DNA from: Macrocybe gigantea
Lineage: Eukaryota > Basidiomycota > Agaricomycetes > Agaricales > Callistosporiaceae
Length of the DNA: 64,000 nt
Direction: 5' to 3'
NCBI GenBank assembly: GCA_011319805.1
Contig: SJRY01000302.1
Location: 248,001 to 312,000, forward strand
Positions 61,409 to 64,000 of this stretch are shown one piece after another (the first letter of the stretch is position 1; each line of letters starts with the position of its first letter). A model generated the notes under the pieces. That model was not told the DNA's origin. It searched no databases and was given only the letters and a program-made list of their open reading frames with translations. Made by a program: the position numbers and the translations under genes.

Positions 61409-62467
61409 TCAATCTGACTTAAAAAAAACGGAAATTCCACCTATACAATATCATTCCTTATTTTCGGGTGTTCACTAGAACATGCGAACTCACCATCTAC
61501 GATGATATCAGCGCCGTTGATGTATTTCCCAGCCGGACTGCATAGCAACACCAAAACGCCTACCAGCTCGCCGGGATCACCTATCCTGCCCATCGGGGTA
61601 CGCGCCGTCCATATGCGGCGCGTGCTCTCGAGCCCCTCGCCGGCGTTCAGAATGGTGTCCATGTAACCCGGGCTGACGCTATTCACACGGACGCCGTAGC
61701 GCGCCCACTCGGCGGCGAGGGAGCTCTTGAGCTGCAAGATGCCTGCCTTGGAGACGTTGTATGCGACCTGAGGCTGCGGGAAGTTGACGCGGTGCGCAGA
61801 AATGGAGGCAGTGAGAACGATGGATCCCCCTCGGCCTTGCTGGATCATCTGCCTGGGGTTGGTAGGTCAGCATGAATTATTTAATCGGGTGTGAAGGGGG
61901 AAGAAAGCTAGCCTTCCGACAGCCTGCGCGCAGAGCCAGCTCCCCGTAGTGTTGACGTCGAGCACTCTCCTCTACTCCTCGAAGCTCATCTCCGCGGCAT
62001 GCGTGCATCCGACGATGCCGGCGAAGCACAGAAGAATATCCACTCCTCCGAGCTCGCTCACCGTCTGGTCAACGCCAGCCTGTACCGCCTGAGGGTCAGT
62101 TACGTCTACGGGGATGGTCAGGACGTTCGAGGCGGAAAAGTCCCTGCGCAGCGCATCGATGGCACCCTGCGACGACGCGAAGGACGATTCTACATCGAAC
62201 AGGGCCAAGCCAGACAGACCGTGCTCGAGGAGAGCGCGGGCAGCTGCAAGGGCGAGGTTCCCTGCTCCGCCCGTGACTGTGATGAGAGTAAGATCGTGGT
62301 TTCGTAGGCGCCAGTGGTTTAGGCTCACCGATTGCGTTTCCTTTGACGGAGAAACGCCATGCAGCTCGCTCAGAGGGACTCAGGGAGGGATCAATCAGAA
62401 TCGGACGCGTCAAAGGATTCGATGCGTCTGATAGTTTCATGTACGGCAGGACTCTGCTGTGGGCCAT
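61409..62467 (-). pseudogene. Short-chain dehydrogenase/reductase with in-frame stop
   Basis: A classical SDR. ATG 62467 gives MAHSRVLPYMKLSDASNPLT, and after an intron VTGGAGNLALAAARALLEHG (NADP-binding glycine motif) and VDVTDPQAVQAGVDQTVSEL. GVDILLCFAGIVGC follows, then a TAG at 61974-61972 after AEMSFEE. The same frame continues RRVLDVNTTGSWLCAQAVGR, and later exons give SIVLTASISAHRVNFPQPQV, the catalytic YNVSKAGILQ and VRVNSVSPGYMDT. The final exon gives DGGISVFFKSD, ending at 61409. Related SDRs have EEWRRVLDVN or EEYRRV here, so a Trp or Tyr codon seems to have become TAG. The intron after AVGR has an unusual GC donor (AAG|GCTAGC). It resembles polyol/sugar-alcohol dehydrogenases but may serve the nearby terpene locus. 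Confidence 0.7.
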
Positions 62468-62846
62468 TGGGACTTGACTGTGTCTGGATTTTACATGATT
62501 CCAATAGAAGGCGTTGAAAAATGACCGTGCGAAAATGAGCCACAGGTCTTTGCAAGTCGTCTTTTTGCTCCTCACCCAATCCACCTGGTCATTGCTTCCA
62601 ACTCAAACATCGCCCAACTTTCCCAACAACACCCTTAACAGCTCTCACTCGCATTAAAGCCTCGCGCACGTCGTCCTCGCAACCGCAGCTGAACTATCAC
62701 ACTCCTGAGCGCCGAAACCAACCCGAATCTCAGACCTTGTCCCATTTTCTTCCACTACTTCCGCCTCTGCCTCTGCTGCACGCGCCATATCGCCATTACC
62801 AAGAACTCAAATCCTCAAAACCAAGCTTTTATTGACCTTCTTCCCC
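62468..62846. other. Divergent promoter region before DHH1
   Basis: 380 bp between the SDR start and the helicase start. C/T-rich tracts lie close to the DHH1 start. No gene is seen. Confidence 0.4.
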
Positions 62847-64000
62847 ATGTCGCAAACAGGACCATCAACATCCTCGACGTGAGCACCGCTTTTTCTATGT
62901 CTATCTGCCGTCGCACCAGAGCTGACACCGATCCCAGACCCTCCGTCAACGACTCTTGGAAAGCCGGCCTCCGCCCGCCTCCAAAAGACGTCCGCCCCCA
63001 GACAGAAGATGTGACCGCCACAAAGGGCCTCGAGTTCGAGGACATGGAACTGCGGCGGGAGCTTCTCATGGGCATCTTCGAGGCCGGCTTCGAGAGGCCT
63101 TCACCGATACAAGAAGAGGCCATCCCCATCGCGCTCCAGAAACGCGATATCCTCGCTCGTGCCAAAAATGGTACGGGCAAAACCGCCGCGTTCGTCATCC
63201 CAACCCTGCAGCAGGTCGACGTCGCCAAGAGCAAGATCCAGGCACTCCTCCTCGTACCGACGCGCGAACTCGCCCTCCAGACCTCCCAAGTTTGCAAGAT
63301 TCTTGGCAAGCATATGGGCCTCCAGGTCATGGTTACCACCGGTGGTACCACTCTCAAGGACGATATCCTTCGACTCTCCGATACCGTGCATGTCCTTGTC
63401 GGCACGCCAGGCCGCATCCTCGACCTGGCGAGCAAGGGCGTGGCTGACCTAAGCGAATGTCCCGTCTTTGTCATGGACGAAGCCGATAAACTACTCTCCC
63501 CTGAATTCGCCCCCGTCATGGAACAACTGCTAGCCTATCTCCCTGCCGAGCGTCAAGTCATGCTCTTCAGCGCCACTTTCCCCATGATCGTGAAGGACTT
63601 TAAAGTATGCTCCACTCCTGTCATGGGTCGCAGGTGCCTTGATCTGACAGCTGTCGTTGTGCAGGATAAACACATGAGGTCTCCTTATGAGATCAACCTC
63701 ATGGACGAGCTGACCCTTCGCGGCGTTACGCAATATTACGCCTATGTCGAAGAACGGCAAAAAGTGCATTGCTTGAACACGCTTTTCTCCCGAGTAAGTC
63801 TGATGCAGCCATGTCAGCCTCGATCAATTCCCTGAAACCGTTTGTTTCAGTTACAAATCAACCAATCCATCATCTTTTGTAACTCTACCAACCGCGTAGA
63901 GCTCCTTGCAAAGAAAGTGACGGAGCTCGGATATTCGTGCTTCTACTCGCACGCAAAGATGCTACAGTCGCACCGAAATCGCGTCTTCCACGACTTCCGT
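62847..64000 (+). CDS. DHH1: DEAD-box RNA helicase Dhh1 (DDX6), 5' part
   Basis: ATG 62847 opens [11 protein letters not shown], with an intron 62879-62937. The helicase core shows the F-motif and Q-motif ([40 protein letters not shown]), motif I AKNGTGKT, Ia PTRELALQ, Ib [21 protein letters not shown] and III SATFP. After introns near 63605 and 63794 it continues to [20 protein letters not shown] and [20 protein letters not shown]. It runs off the right edge inside the second RecA lobe. Dhh1 activates decapping and represses translation in P-bodies. All visible motifs are intact. Confidence 0.95.

Overview
The window is nuclear DNA of a filamentous basidiomycete, most likely an agaricomycete. 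Evidence for this: genes are dense and cut by many short introns (about 45-70 nt, GT...AG); there is an Rrm4-type RNA transporter with three RRMs and MLLE-like repeats; and there are a bicupin oxalate decarboxylase, a TRI5-type terpene synthase and several fungus-specific DUF families. No tRNA, rRNA, CRISPR array, intact transposon or virus was recognised.

Layout. 1-2 kb: right part of an ergothioneine synthase-like gene (minus strand, leaves the left edge) plus two unrecognised coding stretches. 4.7-9.1 kb: an anion:cation-symporter type MFS transporter converging on a secreted oxalate decarboxylase. 9.7-20.2 kb: spindle-checkpoint Mad3, a small secreted protein, the Rrm4-like protein, actin-interacting protein 1 and a Yra1/ALY mRNA export adaptor. 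21-29 kb: mitoribosomal mL59, a large orphan Ser/Pro-rich protein, a TenA-like protein and complex I subunit NDUFB7. 29-38 kb: autophagy scaffold Atg11 and a sugar transporter. 39-56 kb: the PP1 catalytic subunit, a large PH-domain protein, a DUF1769 protein, a DUF7729 surface protein and a mitochondrial double PCD-like protein. 56.7-62.5 kb: terpene synthase, enoyl/quinone reductase-type MDR and an SDR, which may form a small terpenoid locus. 62.8-64 kb: start of DEAD-box helicase Dhh1, which runs off the right edge.

Housekeeping genes (Mad3, Aip1, Yra1, mL59, NDUFB7, Atg11, PP1, Dhh1) are interleaved with accessory genes (transporters, oxalate decarboxylase, terpene locus). Several accessory genes have clear TATA boxes.

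The most pervasive oddity is a set of about a dozen reading-frame breaks inside otherwise well-conserved proteins. All behave as if one base were missing, and most lie at short G or C runs. This looks like uncorrected sequencing or assembly error rather than gene decay, and it distorts any naive gene model here. The SDR at 61.4-62.5 kb is different: it has an in-frame stop codon and may be truly broken. I did not find a convincing new biological system. The best leads are the terpene locus, the ergothioneine synthase-like gene with no methyltransferase domain visible upstream, and the split PH-domain protein.
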